Assembly (NCBI RefSeq): GCF_000331535.1
Contig: NZ_AMZN01000023.1
Location: forward strand, 1 to 38,835
Length of the DNA: 38,835 bases
Source: Fulvivirga imtechensis AK7
GTDB taxonomy: Bacteria > Bacteroidota > Bacteroidia > Cytophagales > Cyclobacteriaceae
Direction: 5' to 3'
In this document: piece by piece, positions 14,179 through 22,981 of the stretch
Layout of the letters: the number at the start of each line of letters is the position of its first letter
How positions within the stretch are numbered: position 1 is the first letter of the stretch
Notes under the pieces: generated by a model
Told to the model about the DNA's origin: nothing
The model's database searches: none
What the model saw: only the letters and a program-made list of their open reading frames with translations
Position numbers and translations under genes: made by a program

Positions 14179-16701
14179 TTACTCTCCAATAAGTACAAAA
14201 GGTGCCCAATAATATGGCTTGCTATATTCTGATGAGCTATTGATCATATCCAGTTTGGCTTTTTGCAAGGCTTGGCTGAAATTGGCCCCTGAGAGATTGT
14301 TGTAAAAACTGGTCATAAGATCAGAGGTTGAAGCGTCAGCAACATTCCATAACGAAACCACTACATTATTTGCCCCGGCATAGAGCAGGGCTCGCGAGAG
14401 ACCAATAATGCCCTCGCCTTTAGATATTTTACCGAGGCCGGTTTCGCAAGCTGACAAAGTGACCAGATCGGCTTCTAATTTCAGATTATAGATCTCACCT
14501 GAGTAGAGATTTCCGTCATGGTCGGACGTTTCTTTCAGAAAAATTCTGGACAAAGCGGGGTTGGTTTCATTGACAACCCCATGAGTAGCAAAGTGCAGGT
14601 ACCGGTACAGGCTCAGGTCTTTTGACCGGATAAGCGCTTCACTGGCATCTGCTTCTAACAAAATCTCAGGATCTATGCTTTTGCCTGTAAAGATATTTTG
14701 AAGCTTATTTACTTCATCATTGGTGGCAGGCAGGTCGCTCAAATTCTTAAAAGTGACGGGTGCACAGAGTAGAGCATTACTCTTTCCTTCGGACAAAGGC
14801 TTGTTTTTATTCTGAATATAAAGGGCCGCGGCATACTGATAACTAACCGCATACCCTTTAGCCAGATAGTTATTACTGCTGTAATCTAAGGCAGACTTGG
14901 AGGATTTTGTAAGAAGTGCCTCGAAAGGAATAGTTCCCAGACGCCCGGATGGTATAACCACAAGGGACTTAATGTTTTTGCCAGGAGTAGCAGGGAACAA
15001 AATGTTATACAATTGACTTGCCGTAAAGTGGTATACATCATCATCTTTAAAGTAAATGCTGTTTCTCAGTCCACTGATATACCTGTTAAAATTCTCTGTT
15101 TGAGGTACATTGTCTGCCCGGAACTTATCTTTGGTCATCTGATAAATATAAAGCCTTTGATTTCGGTCAGCGATAAAGTAGCTGATCAGGCTGGTTTGCT
15201 CACCCATACCTTTTTGTATTTCCTTAACCGTTGGTATGTGTACATTGTACTTTAGATTGAAGTATTGAGGATACTCCGTTTCTAGAGATTGTACAAAGCG
15301 GGAATAGCGCTGTTTTAGCTCAAACAACTGCTGGCGATAGCGCTTTTCAGTTTCTTCATCAGGCTTTTGCGCCAACTTTTGTTCGTAATAAGCTATTTCG
15401 GATTGCAGCTCACTTTCTTCAGCCAATTTTTCATCCGGTATATTTGCATACGATTTTGCCGAGGCATTAGAAATGGCTTCCAGAAGCACAGCCGCTTTGC
15501 TCTTTTCTGCAAAATAGAATGACAATTCGTAGTAAGGGTCTTTTTTTACAGAAACCTCAGCCATGTAGTGACATAGCCTTACACCGTTTTCATACACCTG
15601 AGAGGCTACCTCCCCCAGGGCTAGCTTGTCCGCTTCATTAGTACTTATCTGCCTCAGGTTATCTATTAAACTATCGGCAGATTGCAACGTGCTGAGGCTG
15701 TACTTCAGGTCTTTGAATTTTAGAGAGTAGCTCAGGTGCAAGTCTTCAAAAGCCTGAGCCTTGTAGTACAACGAGTTAAGAAGGGTATTGGCATTGAAAT
15801 ATTGATTCACAGAAGGATTGGTTTCAATGTTTTGATCATCAAAATAAATGGAATTAGCGATCAGAGCCCGCTGGTATTCACCAATAGCCTCTTCGAACTT
15901 GCCTCTGATATTGTATATGTTACCAATAAGGTTATAGGTGCTGGCCACTTCGGGATGCTTCTGACCATAGTGTTTTTTGTAAATGGCCAGAGCCTTTCCA
16001 TAGTGGAGTTCGGCCGCATCCATGTCACCCAGAAGTTGATAAGTTCTGCCGATATTGGTAAGTATAAAGCCTTCATTGGGGTGGCCTTCCGGGTGGAGGG
16101 ATTGCCATATTTTAAGAGCGTCATTGAAATGGTTTTGAGCATCGCCATAAAACTCCATCTGACGATAAATGATGCCGATGTTAGTTTTTGACTGTGCTAT
16201 TTTTCTATGCTCTTTGCTTTGATATAGCTTCTCATATATGGCAAGGGATTTTTCGTAATTTTCCAGGGCGGCATCTTCATCTGTTGATACAAGACCCAGA
16301 TCGTTGTAGGAGGCAGCAATTTTTTCATGAGTATTTCCGTAGATCTTTTTTCGAATATTCAGCGCCTGAAGGATATACTCCTTTGCCTCATAATAATTAC
16401 CGGTATTCCAAAAAACCAGTCCCAGGTTATTTAAGGCTGCAGCCTGATCTTCTGTGTCTTTTTTTGATTGCTGAAGCGCCTTTTCGAAGAATTGCATCGC
16501 GAGATCATTCCTTCCCTTTTGCAGGTAGACCTCACCGATCACAATATTGCAGGCAGCCTCCGGAGTCTTAATTTCTCTTATGGCTTCTACAGCAGTTTCA
16601 ATGTCACCATTTTCCAGCAGCGTTCTCAACTGATTGCAATTGGTCTGTGCCTGTAAACAAGCGGCAGTGAAAAGGAGGATGAACAAGAGGCGGTAGTGCA
16701 T
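14179..16701 (-). CDS. Exported TPR-CHAT domain protein (caspase-like peptidase)
   Basis: An 840-aa protein with a cleavable signal peptide (first 18-20 residues), an N-terminal TPR array (about residues 20-320, with repeated 'ALNNLGLVFWNTGNYYEAKEY'-type helices), a helical/coiled middle (about 330-500) and a C-terminal CHAT domain (about 560-840). CHAT domains are caspase-fold peptidases; the catalytic dyad is intact, H707 in 'HFATHG' and C752 in 'LSACETG'. Kallikrein- or caspase-like self-activation is not evident. The TPRs probably bind the partner or substrate that triggers it. It is the second gene of a pair: its ATG starts one base after the stop of an outer-membrane-barrel-like gene. 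Export plus that partner places it in the periplasm or at the surface, unlike cytoplasmic CHAT proteins of defence systems such as the Craspase partner TPR-CHAT. Its substrate is unknown. Confidence 0.9.
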   Translation of the reverse strand: MHYRLLFILLFTAACLQAQTNCNQLRTLLENGDIETAVEAIREIKTPEAACNIVIGEVYLQKGRNDLAMQFFEKALQQSKKDTEDQAAALNNLGLVFWNTGNYYEAKEYILQALNIRKKIYGNTHEKIAASYNDLGLVSTDEDAALENYEKSLAIYEKLYQSKEHRKIAQSKTNIGIIYRQMEFYGDAQNHFNDALKIWQSLHPEGHPNEGFILTNIGRTYQLLGDMDAAELHYGKALAIYKKHYGQKHPEVASTYNLIGNIYNIRGKFEEAIGEYQRALIANSIYFDDQNIETNPSVNQYFNANTLLNSLYYKAQAFEDLHLSYSLKFKDLKYSLSTLQSADSLIDNLRQISTNEADKLALGEVASQVYENGVRLCHYMAEVSVKKDPYYELSFYFAEKSKAAVLLEAISNASAKSYANIPDEKLAEESELQSEIAYYEQKLAQKPDEETEKRYRQQLFELKQRYSRFVQSLETEYPQYFNLKYNVHIPTVKEIQKGMGEQTSLISYFIADRNQRLYIYQMTKDKFRADNVPQTENFNRYISGLRNSIYFKDDDVYHFTASQLYNILFPATPGKNIKSLVVIPSGRLGTIPFEALLTKSSKSALDYSSNNYLAKGYAVSYQYAAALYIQNKNKPLSEGKSNALLCAPVTFKNLSDLPATNDEVNKLQNIFTGKSIDPEILLEADASEALIRSKDLSLYRYLHFATHGVVNETNPALSRIFLKETSDHDGNLYSGEIYNLKLEADLVTLSACETGLGKISKGEGIIGLSRALLYAGANNVVVSLWNVADASTSDLMTSFYNNLSGANFSQALQKAKLDMINSSSEYSKPYYWAPFVLIGE

Positions 16702-16702
16702 A

Positions 16703-17656
16703 TCAGAATCTGATTACATAAGCCAAAGAAGCGACATCCTCACGGGTCAGGCCATCTACATTTACATCACGGTCAGTAATTTTACGGCCGATCAGCAGCT
16801 TTACAGAGTGGAAAGTGTTGAAGTGGTAAGCAACACCCAAAATAGCAGACAACGCCATACCCGTGGTATTGTCCAGTTTCACCATTTCATTGGTATCAAT
16901 GTCGCGAATTTGATCTTTGGTTATTCTGAAAATAGGCAATAGGCCTATCCGAATGTCCAAATTAGAAAAATGGAACGCCCTTTCGGCACGAAGCATTACA
17001 TCAGTGCCTCTTTTCAGGTCGTTGGCCAGGTGGTTATGGCGCAAATAATCCTCGCTGGGGTAACCGGTCCATTCTTCAAAACGAAAATCGTTATCGTTGT
17101 TATGCACCACAGGCACTTGTACACCTGCTGCAAACATCCATTTTTTGCTAATGAAAGCAGCCCCGGCTACTACATCCCAGGTGCCCAGGCTGGTTTGGTA
17201 GTACATGGGAAGCTCCGCGTCCTGAAACGATGTAAATTCATTGCTTGCCTCAAGAGTGGAATTATTCGTAGGTATTTTACCTCCCAATGTAGCGTTGATA
17301 TGATATTTTTCGGTTGACTTGATGTTGGATGTTACACTGTAGGAAATATCTCCCAGGGAGGAGGTTTCTCCCAGGTTACCATTTACCCACTGATATGGAA
17401 TTTTTACCTGGAATGACGTTTTTTCCGTAATTCCAAAAGTAAAGTCAAGCGTTGTCACATTGATTACGGGAGTGATCTTTGTTGTCCCGCGATATTGATT
17501 GACCTCTAATGCCCGAAGTTTAAAATTGATCTTTTGGCTGTATACCTGACTGGGACGCATAGCACCCATAGTACAAAAGCCCGCATCGCTGCACCCCTGT
17601 CCGTAACCCTGGAAGGTAGCAGCACTTAAAACCAAAGCCATTAACAATCTTTTCAT
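16703..17656 (-). CDS. Predicted outer-membrane beta-barrel protein
   Basis: A protein of about 317 aa with a signal peptide ('MKRLLMALVLSAATFQGYGQ') and a body of alternating polar/hydrophobic strands, many aromatic girdle residues and a C-terminal phenylalanine ('SLAYVIRF'), the usual end of an outer-membrane barrel. Just after the signal a conserved-looking cysteine pair appears in 'GCSDAGFCTMGAMRP', which could form a disulfide or bind metal. It resembles porin/'transporter' barrels of the phenol-degradation MetA type, but I cannot name the family. I chose the ATG at 17656; an upstream in-frame GTG at 17665 would add three residues. Its stop is one base from the CHAT gene's ATG, so the two are coupled. 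A 90-bp gap separates it from the AGCS symporter gene upstream. Confidence 0.8.
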   Translation of the reverse strand: MKRLLMALVLSAATFQGYGQGCSDAGFCTMGAMRPSQVYSQKINFKLRALEVNQYRGTTKITPVINVTTLDFTFGITEKTSFQVKIPYQWVNGNLGETSSLGDISYSVTSNIKSTEKYHINATLGGKIPTNNSTLEASNEFTSFQDAELPMYYQTSLGTWDVVAGAAFISKKWMFAAGVQVPVVHNNDNDFRFEEWTGYPSEDYLRHNHLANDLKRGTDVMLRAERAFHFSNLDIRIGLLPIFRITKDQIRDIDTNEMVKLDNTTGMALSAILGVAYHFNTFHSVKLLIGRKITDRDVNVDGLTREDVASLAYVIRF

Positions 17657-17746
17657 GATCTTCACAATCTACTATCAATTTATAAAATAAATCAGAAATA
17701 TCCTGCATACCAACGTGATACAGTTTTATCTGCTGTTGTTCACCTT

Positions 17747-19150
17747 TTATTGACCTGATTTTAACCTGTCAAAATATTCATTTGCGGCCTTTTTTACTTT
17801 TGGCGCCAGTAAAAGGGCAGATATAACTGTAGGTATGGACATTAATGCAAAGGCTGAATCAATCAGGCTTATTATCGCTGCCAGAGAGGAAACAGCTCCA
17901 TAAAGTACAGTGAATACATAGATATAGTTGTAGTAATGAGCTTTGTCAGCGCCTATCAGGAAGCTCATACATTTCGTTCCATAGTAAGAATAGGAGAATA
18001 GTGAAGTAATAGCAAAAATTAATATACAGACCATCAGAATATAATGGCCGAAACCAGGGAAGGCAGATTGAAATGCATTTGCTGTAAGGGTTACTCCATT
18101 GCTATCGGAAGTCTGCCACACCCCCGTGATCAATATGGTCATAGCGGTAAGCGTACATACAACAATAGTATCGATAAATGGGCCCAGCATGGCCACCAGT
18201 CCTTCGCGCACAGGCTCCATGGTTTTTGCGGCGCCATGTGCCATAGGCGCTGTACCAATACCTGCTTCATTGGAGAAAGCTGCTCTTCTGGTACCTAAAA
18301 CTATTAATCCGCCCAGTGCACCACCGAAAAGGGCATCTCCGTTGTAGTTGTCGGCAGTAAAAGCATTGGTAATGATCAATTCCAGGTAATGAGGTACTTC
18401 GGAGATATTCATTATTAATATTATCACCACTGACACGAAATATAGCACAACCATTCCCGGTACCATTTTGCCGGCTACCTTGCCTATTCGCTTAATACCT
18501 CCAAAGATCACTAGTGAGATAAATGCCAGTATTCCCAAGCCGATAAACAGGTCTGTGGTGTTGAAATGTATCGGCCCATAATGTACCATCTTGCCGGTGA
18601 TCCCGTTCGGAATAAGTACAATATCCTGAATAGCCTGTGTAAGCTGGTTAGCCTGAAATATGGGGAGGCATCCTATAAGGCCAAACACAGCAAACATCAC
18701 CGCCAATGGCCTCCAGCTCTTGCCTAAGCCTTCTACGATTACGTACATCGGTCCACCCTGAACCTCTCCGGCTGAATCCTTCCCACGGTACAAAATTGAT
18801 AGTGTACATGTGAAAAACTTTGTGGCCATGCCCACAAAAGCGCTCACCCACATCCAGAAAATAGCCCCGGGGCCACCTACGGCAATGGCGACTGCGACAC
18901 CACTAATATTGCCCATGCCCACTGTTGCAGCCAGCGCAGTAGATAATGCCTCAAAGTGGTTGATCTGCCCGGGATCATCAGGGTTATCATATTTCCCCCT
19001 CAGTACATTGATAGCATGAAAGAAATATTTGAAAGGAATGAAACGCGAGTATATTATAAAGAACAAACCTCCGCCCATTAGCAGGAAAAGAAGCGGCATA
19101 CCCCATATCCAATTGGCGAAATTAATGATCAGGTTTTCTAAATATTTCAA
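17747..19150 (-). CDS. AGCS-family sodium/alanine (or glycine) symporter
   Basis: A 467-aa inner-membrane protein of the alanine or glycine:cation symporter family, importing small neutral amino acids with Na+ or H+. Family features: 'PLLFLLMGGGLFFIIYSRFIPF' near the start, 'ALSTALAATVGMGNISGVAVAI' (Na+ and substrate site), 'GPGAIFWMWVSAFVGMATKF' followed by 'GGPMYVI', 'RAAFSNEAGIGTAPMAH' and 'YSYYGTKC'. About ten or eleven hydrophobic helices can be counted. The only start that preserves the conserved N-terminus is TTG at 19150; the nearby ATG at 19155 is out of frame and stops at once. It is divergent from the TPR/PP2C gene across a 113-bp AT-rich region that contains the palindrome GCAAATTTGC (19213-19222), a possible operator. 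Confidence 0.93.
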   Translation of the reverse strand: MKYLENLIINFANWIWGMPLLFLLMGGGLFFIIYSRFIPFKYFFHAINVLRGKYDNPDDPGQINHFEALSTALAATVGMGNISGVAVAIAVGGPGAIFWMWVSAFVGMATKFFTCTLSILYRGKDSAGEVQGGPMYVIVEGLGKSWRPLAVMFAVFGLIGCLPIFQANQLTQAIQDIVLIPNGITGKMVHYGPIHFNTTDLFIGLGILAFISLVIFGGIKRIGKVAGKMVPGMVVLYFVSVVIILIMNISEVPHYLELIITNAFTADNYNGDALFGGALGGLIVLGTRRAAFSNEAGIGTAPMAHGAAKTMEPVREGLVAMLGPFIDTIVVCTLTAMTILITGVWQTSDSNGVTLTANAFQSAFPGFGHYILMVCILIFAITSLFSYSYYGTKCMSFLIGADKAHYYNYIYVFTVLYGAVSSLAAIISLIDSAFALMSIPTVISALLLAPKVKKAANEYFDRLKSGQ

Positions 19151-19263
19151 AACATGTGTATTTTGTAAGATCGCTAAGATATAAATTATTCACGCTCATA
19201 AAGGAATAATTTGCAAATTTGCTTAACTTTTAATGTAACAGGCGTACTAAAACGCTAACCTAA

Positions 19264-21231
19264 ATGACTATTTTTTTATCTGCCATTTTATTTCTGTTTA
19301 TTCAATTTCCTGTCGTAAATCCGACAATTGATAGTCTTCAACAACGATCAGAACAAGCCTCAGACAAGGAGAAGGTAATTCTCCTGAATGAACTTTATAA
19401 ACAATACCTGAATAACGATCCTGCGAAAGCATTGGAATATACCCGGAACGCCCTGGAACTGGCTGGGGAGATCGGGGATCAAAGCGGCATGGCTTCATCT
19501 TATAATAATATTGGGGTTCTACATAAGAACAAGGGAGATCTGGATGGGGCCCTGGAGCATTACTTTAAAGCTTTGCAGATACAGGAGAAAAATAAGTTTA
19601 CAGATGCGATAGCCTACACTTATAGCAACATAGGCACGGTATATTCTCTGAAAGGTGAATATTCAAAGGCACTTGAAAATTTCAACAAAGCTAACGACCA
19701 GTTTGTAAGCATTGGGCACACCTTACGGGCCATTGGCACTACCAATAACATCGGTAATGTCTATGAAGCGCAAGGTCAATATGATGAGGCGCTTAAATAT
19801 TATCTCCGGTCATTGGAGCTATATGAAGAGTTGGAAGATAATTCCCAGGCTTTCGTTCCTTTCAATAATATTGGTAATATATTTTTTAGCAAGGGCAAGT
19901 ATGATGCGGCAATGGCTTATTATGAAAGCGCCCTTGATCTTGAGCGTATAAATAATGATCTCAACGGTCAGGCTAACGCACTGCATAATATAGGTACCAT
20001 CCATAAGGTGCGGGGAAGCTTCCAGGCTGCATTGGATCGTTTTAATGAGGCGGTTTCACTCGTACAGGAAACCGACAATAAAAGATTGCTGGCCATCATC
20101 TATCAATCTATTGCTGAAACCTATTTTTCAATGGGAGATACCTTTATGGCATATAGCTTTTTGCGACTGAATAATCTTGCCAAAGACAGCCTGTACAACC
20201 AGGAAAGCTCCAGAAGAATAGCAGAGCTGGAAAATGCCTATGAATTGGAGAAAAAGGAAAATGAGATCAGGGCATTAAAAATGGAAGCCCAGCTTCAAAG
20301 CCTTCGTATCAAAAATGACAATATTATAATGCTGGCCGGGGTGATCATTTCATTGCTGGGTGGAGGGCTCACATTGGTAACATTAAAGCGATACAAGCAG
20401 ATAAGAAGGAATAAATATTTGTTGGAGAGGCAAAATGTGGCGCTTGAACAGCAGAAGCTGATCATCCAGGATAAGAACCAGAGTATTACAGAAAGTATAG
20501 ACTACGCCAAGAGTGTACAGCGGTCTTTGCTGCAATTTCAGGTCACCCCTGAGAAGCTCTCCAGGTCATTTGTCTACTTTAAGCCCAAAGACATTGTTAG
20601 TGGCGATTTTTTCTGGTATGCAGAAAAGGACGATTTTGATATTGTGGCAGCGGTAGATTGTACCGGACACGGTGTAGCCGGGGCTTTTATGACCGTTATC
20701 GGTATTTCGTCATTGGAGCAGATCATTAACAGGGAAAAAATATACGAGCCTGCCCAAATTTTGGAACGTTTGAATACGGAGGTAAGAAATGTACTGAAGC
20801 TTAGAGCTAACAGTGGTACGGATCATGGGATGGATGTGGCACTATGCAAGGTGGATTTCAAAAAAGAAGAAGTGATTTTTGCCGGAGCCAACAGGCCGTT
20901 GTATTACTTCCGGCAGGGTGTTTTTGATGAGGTAAAGGGTACCAAGCGCACCATAGGAGAGGAGCTCTTCGCTACCGGAACAGCCTTTGAAGAGCATCAT
21001 ATTCCGTTTGGAGCTGCTGATACGTTTTATCTTACTTCAGATGGTTTTGCCGATCAGTTTGGTGGTGAAAAAGGTAAGAAGTATATGGTTGCCAGGTTAA
21101 AACAATTGCTGAAAGAAATACAATCGCTCTCTATTCAGGAGCAAAAGCAAACGCTTAGCCAAACTATTGTTAAATGGCAAGGTAATGAAGAGCAAACGGA
21201 TGATATTCTGGTGATCGGCTTTAAGCTGTGA
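19264..21231 (+). CDS. TPR protein with C-terminal SpoIIE-type PP2C phosphatase
   Basis: A 655-aa signalling protein. A signal/anchor segment (residues 1-17) is followed by six or seven tetratricopeptide repeats (about 40-300, 'SYNNIGVLHKNKGDLDGALEHYFKAL' pattern), a coiled coil, one transmembrane helix (about 354-374) and a cytoplasmic SpoIIE/PP2C domain (about 435-655). Metal-binding acidic motifs are present: 'DIVSGDFFW', 'AAVDCTGHGVAGAF', 'HGMDVAL', 'TSDGFADQFGG' and 'TDDILVIG'. The layout suggests that periplasmic TPRs sense a protein or wall signal and control a cytoplasmic Ser/Thr phosphatase, perhaps acting on an anti-sigma-antagonist. No anti-sigma, STAS or kinase gene is adjacent. 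Its 3' end overlaps the convergent ureohydrolase gene by 11 bp. Confidence 0.9.
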   Translation: MTIFLSAILFLFIQFPVVNPTIDSLQQRSEQASDKEKVILLNELYKQYLNNDPAKALEYTRNALELAGEIGDQSGMASSYNNIGVLHKNKGDLDGALEHYFKALQIQEKNKFTDAIAYTYSNIGTVYSLKGEYSKALENFNKANDQFVSIGHTLRAIGTTNNIGNVYEAQGQYDEALKYYLRSLELYEELEDNSQAFVPFNNIGNIFFSKGKYDAAMAYYESALDLERINNDLNGQANALHNIGTIHKVRGSFQAALDRFNEAVSLVQETDNKRLLAIIYQSIAETYFSMGDTFMAYSFLRLNNLAKDSLYNQESSRRIAELENAYELEKKENEIRALKMEAQLQSLRIKNDNIIMLAGVIISLLGGGLTLVTLKRYKQIRRNKYLLERQNVALEQQKLIIQDKNQSITESIDYAKSVQRSLLQFQVTPEKLSRSFVYFKPKDIVSGDFFWYAEKDDFDIVAAVDCTGHGVAGAFMTVIGISSLEQIINREKIYEPAQILERLNTEVRNVLKLRANSGTDHGMDVALCKVDFKKEEVIFAGANRPLYYFRQGVFDEVKGTKRTIGEELFATGTAFEEHHIPFGAADTFYLTSDGFADQFGGEKGKKYMVARLKQLLKEIQSLSIQEQKQTLSQTIVKWQGNEEQTDDILVIGFKL

Positions 21232-22291
21232 AGCTCAATTTGCCTTGAGATACAGCCATTATATTTCCCATCTGGTAAAGCAGCCGTGCACCCACATTGG
21301 CATCCCAATCGTCTTCCCCGGGTGATACCTCATTAAGATCAAACCCTATGATCGTTCTGCCTGATCTTACCACTTGTTTGAAAAGGTAGATCACCTGGTG
21401 GTACTCAAGGCCGCCAGGTACAGGTGTGCCGGTATTCGGGCATAATTTCGGATCCAACCCGTCAATGTCAAAGCTGATATACACTTGTTTCGGCAGGTTT
21501 TTAATAATTTTCTTGCAAATAGCCGCCCAGGTATCGCCTTCAAGCTGTGCATTTTTTAGGTCTTCATCATAGAAGGTCACCACTCTTCCCTGCGATTGAT
21601 TGATATATTCTACCTCTTCCTCACAGAAATCGCGGATACCTACCTGCACCAGCTTAGAAACCTGCGGTACCTTTTCCAGAGCATTATACATGATAGATGC
21701 ATGTGAGTAGGTGAAGTCTTCATAGGCCTTTCGCAGATCTGCATGGGCATCTATCTGTAGAATACCGAAATTGTCGTGCTGACTGGCAAGCGCGGAAATC
21801 AAGCCAAGAGGAGTACTATGGTCGCCACCGAGCAGTGCCACCATTTTTCCTTTTTCCAGTTGCTTTAATGCCTGGGACCGAACATATATATTGAGCTTTT
21901 CACACACCTCGTTGATGGTAGTAGGTATCACTTTCAGGTCATCCGATATCCATTCCTCTTCGTTCTCTTCCAGCCATTTGATGTATCGCGATGCAAGGTC
22001 GCGAAACTTCTGATTTTCTTCCTTAAATTTTTCCGATACCGGTAGCATGCTTATCCCCAGTTTCCAGGCATCGGGGATGTCTTTGATAAAGAGGTCGACC
22101 TGTGTAGATGCATCGAGGATAGCCTCCGGCCCCTCAGCGGTGCCTGCGCTATAGGATACGGTCACCTCCCAGGGCACCGGTATGATAATCAGTTCCGCAT
22201 TGTCGTTGTTAAATGGCAAGCCGAAAAGATTTCCGGAAACACCCGGGGCATTGGGGTCGAAATTGGCAATTATTTCCTCTTTAGTAATCAT
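21221..22291 (-). CDS. Ureohydrolase family protein (agmatinase/formimidoylglutamase-like)
   Basis: A 356-aa member of the arginase/agmatinase/formimidoylglutamase family, dinuclear Mn enzymes that hydrolyse guanidino or formimino groups. All metal-ligand motifs are present: 'GGDHSTPLG', 'DAHADLRKAYE' with the nearby 'SHAS', and 'SFDIDGLDPKLCPNTGTPVPGG'. The N-terminal segment is longer than in E. coli agmatinase ('VPWEVTVSYSAGTAEGPEAIL' is the typical first barrel region), and there is an insertion around residues 100-135. No hut or speA gene is adjacent, so the substrate (agmatine, formimidoylglutamate or arginine) is not settled; agmatine for polyamine synthesis is my preference. It follows the SixA-type gene by 45 bp on the same strand and may be cotranscribed with it. 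Confidence 0.88.
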   Translation of the reverse strand: MITKEEIIANFDPNAPGVSGNLFGLPFNNDNAELIIIPVPWEVTVSYSAGTAEGPEAILDASTQVDLFIKDIPDAWKLGISMLPVSEKFKEENQKFRDLASRYIKWLEENEEEWISDDLKVIPTTINEVCEKLNIYVRSQALKQLEKGKMVALLGGDHSTPLGLISALASQHDNFGILQIDAHADLRKAYEDFTYSHASIMYNALEKVPQVSKLVQVGIRDFCEEEVEYINQSQGRVVTFYDEDLKNAQLEGDTWAAICKKIIKNLPKQVYISFDIDGLDPKLCPNTGTPVPGGLEYHQVIYLFKQVVRSGRTIIGFDLNEVSPGEDDWDANVGARLLYQMGNIMAVSQGKLSFTA

Positions 22292-22336
22292 AAAAGCAGT
22301 GATCCGTTTTTAGGCTACTAAGGTATTGAGAATTTA

Positions 22337-22837
22337 TCAAAAGTTGAGCAAATCAGGATATTCATAAGACATGAATGTGCCTGTTCCTTCAGACAACATT
22401 GACCACTTGTCGAAGTTAAATTCTATCTGTACAACACCACAGGTAGTCATGTCTCCGATCTCCCATTTGGTCAGGTATTCGGCCAGATAACTGACTGTAG
22501 GGTTGTGTGCTACAAGCAGCACAGTGTTCCATTCGTCTTTTAATTGGTTGACAACCTGTAAAAGGGTACGTACCGATGCTTCATATATCTCAGGGTTCAG
22601 GTGTATTTTGGACGTATCATATTTTAGTTGCTCTGCAATTAATGTTGCAGTGGACCGCGCTCTCTCTGCAGGGCTGCTGATAATAATATCAAATTGCATA
22701 TCCTTGTTGCTAAAGTTCATACCCATCCTCGTGGAGTTTTGCAACCCCTTCGAGTTAAGTTGCCGGTCAAAGTCGGTCTCACCGGGTTGCTTTTCCATTG
22801 CCTGGGCGTGCCTTGCGAGAAATAAAGTTTTAGCCAT
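22337..22837 (-). CDS. SixA-type histidine phosphatase family protein
   Basis: A 166-aa small histidine phosphatase (phosphoglycerate-mutase fold). The catalytic RH motif is at residues 9-10 ('LFLARHAQA'), the second arginine/glutamate region lies in 'SSPAERARSTATLI', and the second histidine in 'LLVAHNPTVSYL'. SixA proteins remove phosphate from histidine phosphotransfer domains or phosphotransferase proteins; small relatives may act on metabolites. The ATG at 22837 is clear. It is divergent from topA across a 144-bp AT-rich gap and precedes the ureohydrolase gene on the same strand. Confidence 0.9.
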   Translation of the reverse strand: MAKTLFLARHAQAMEKQPGETDFDRQLNSKGLQNSTRMGMNFSNKDMQFDIIISSPAERARSTATLIAEQLKYDTSKIHLNPEIYEASVRTLLQVVNQLKDEWNTVLLVAHNPTVSYLAEYLTKWEIGDMTTCGVVQIEFNFDKWSMLSEGTGTFMSYEYPDLLNF

Positions 22838-22981
22838 AACTTTCTAAAATAACTGTTGTTAATTTGCCATGCCAAAATGAAGGTAGCAAAATGTAGTATA
22901 AATTAATTAATTAGATCAAAAATTTTATTTTTAAAAAAATTAGTGATATTTGAAATTTTCCAACCAGAGAAAAACTAATAT

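Noticed and set aside
14179-16701. TPR-CHAT as part of a type III-E CRISPR (Craspase) or other cytoplasmic defence system
   Set aside because: No CRISPR array, gRAMP/Cas7-11 or other cas gene is in the window, and the protein has a signal peptide, which does not fit a cytoplasmic effector.
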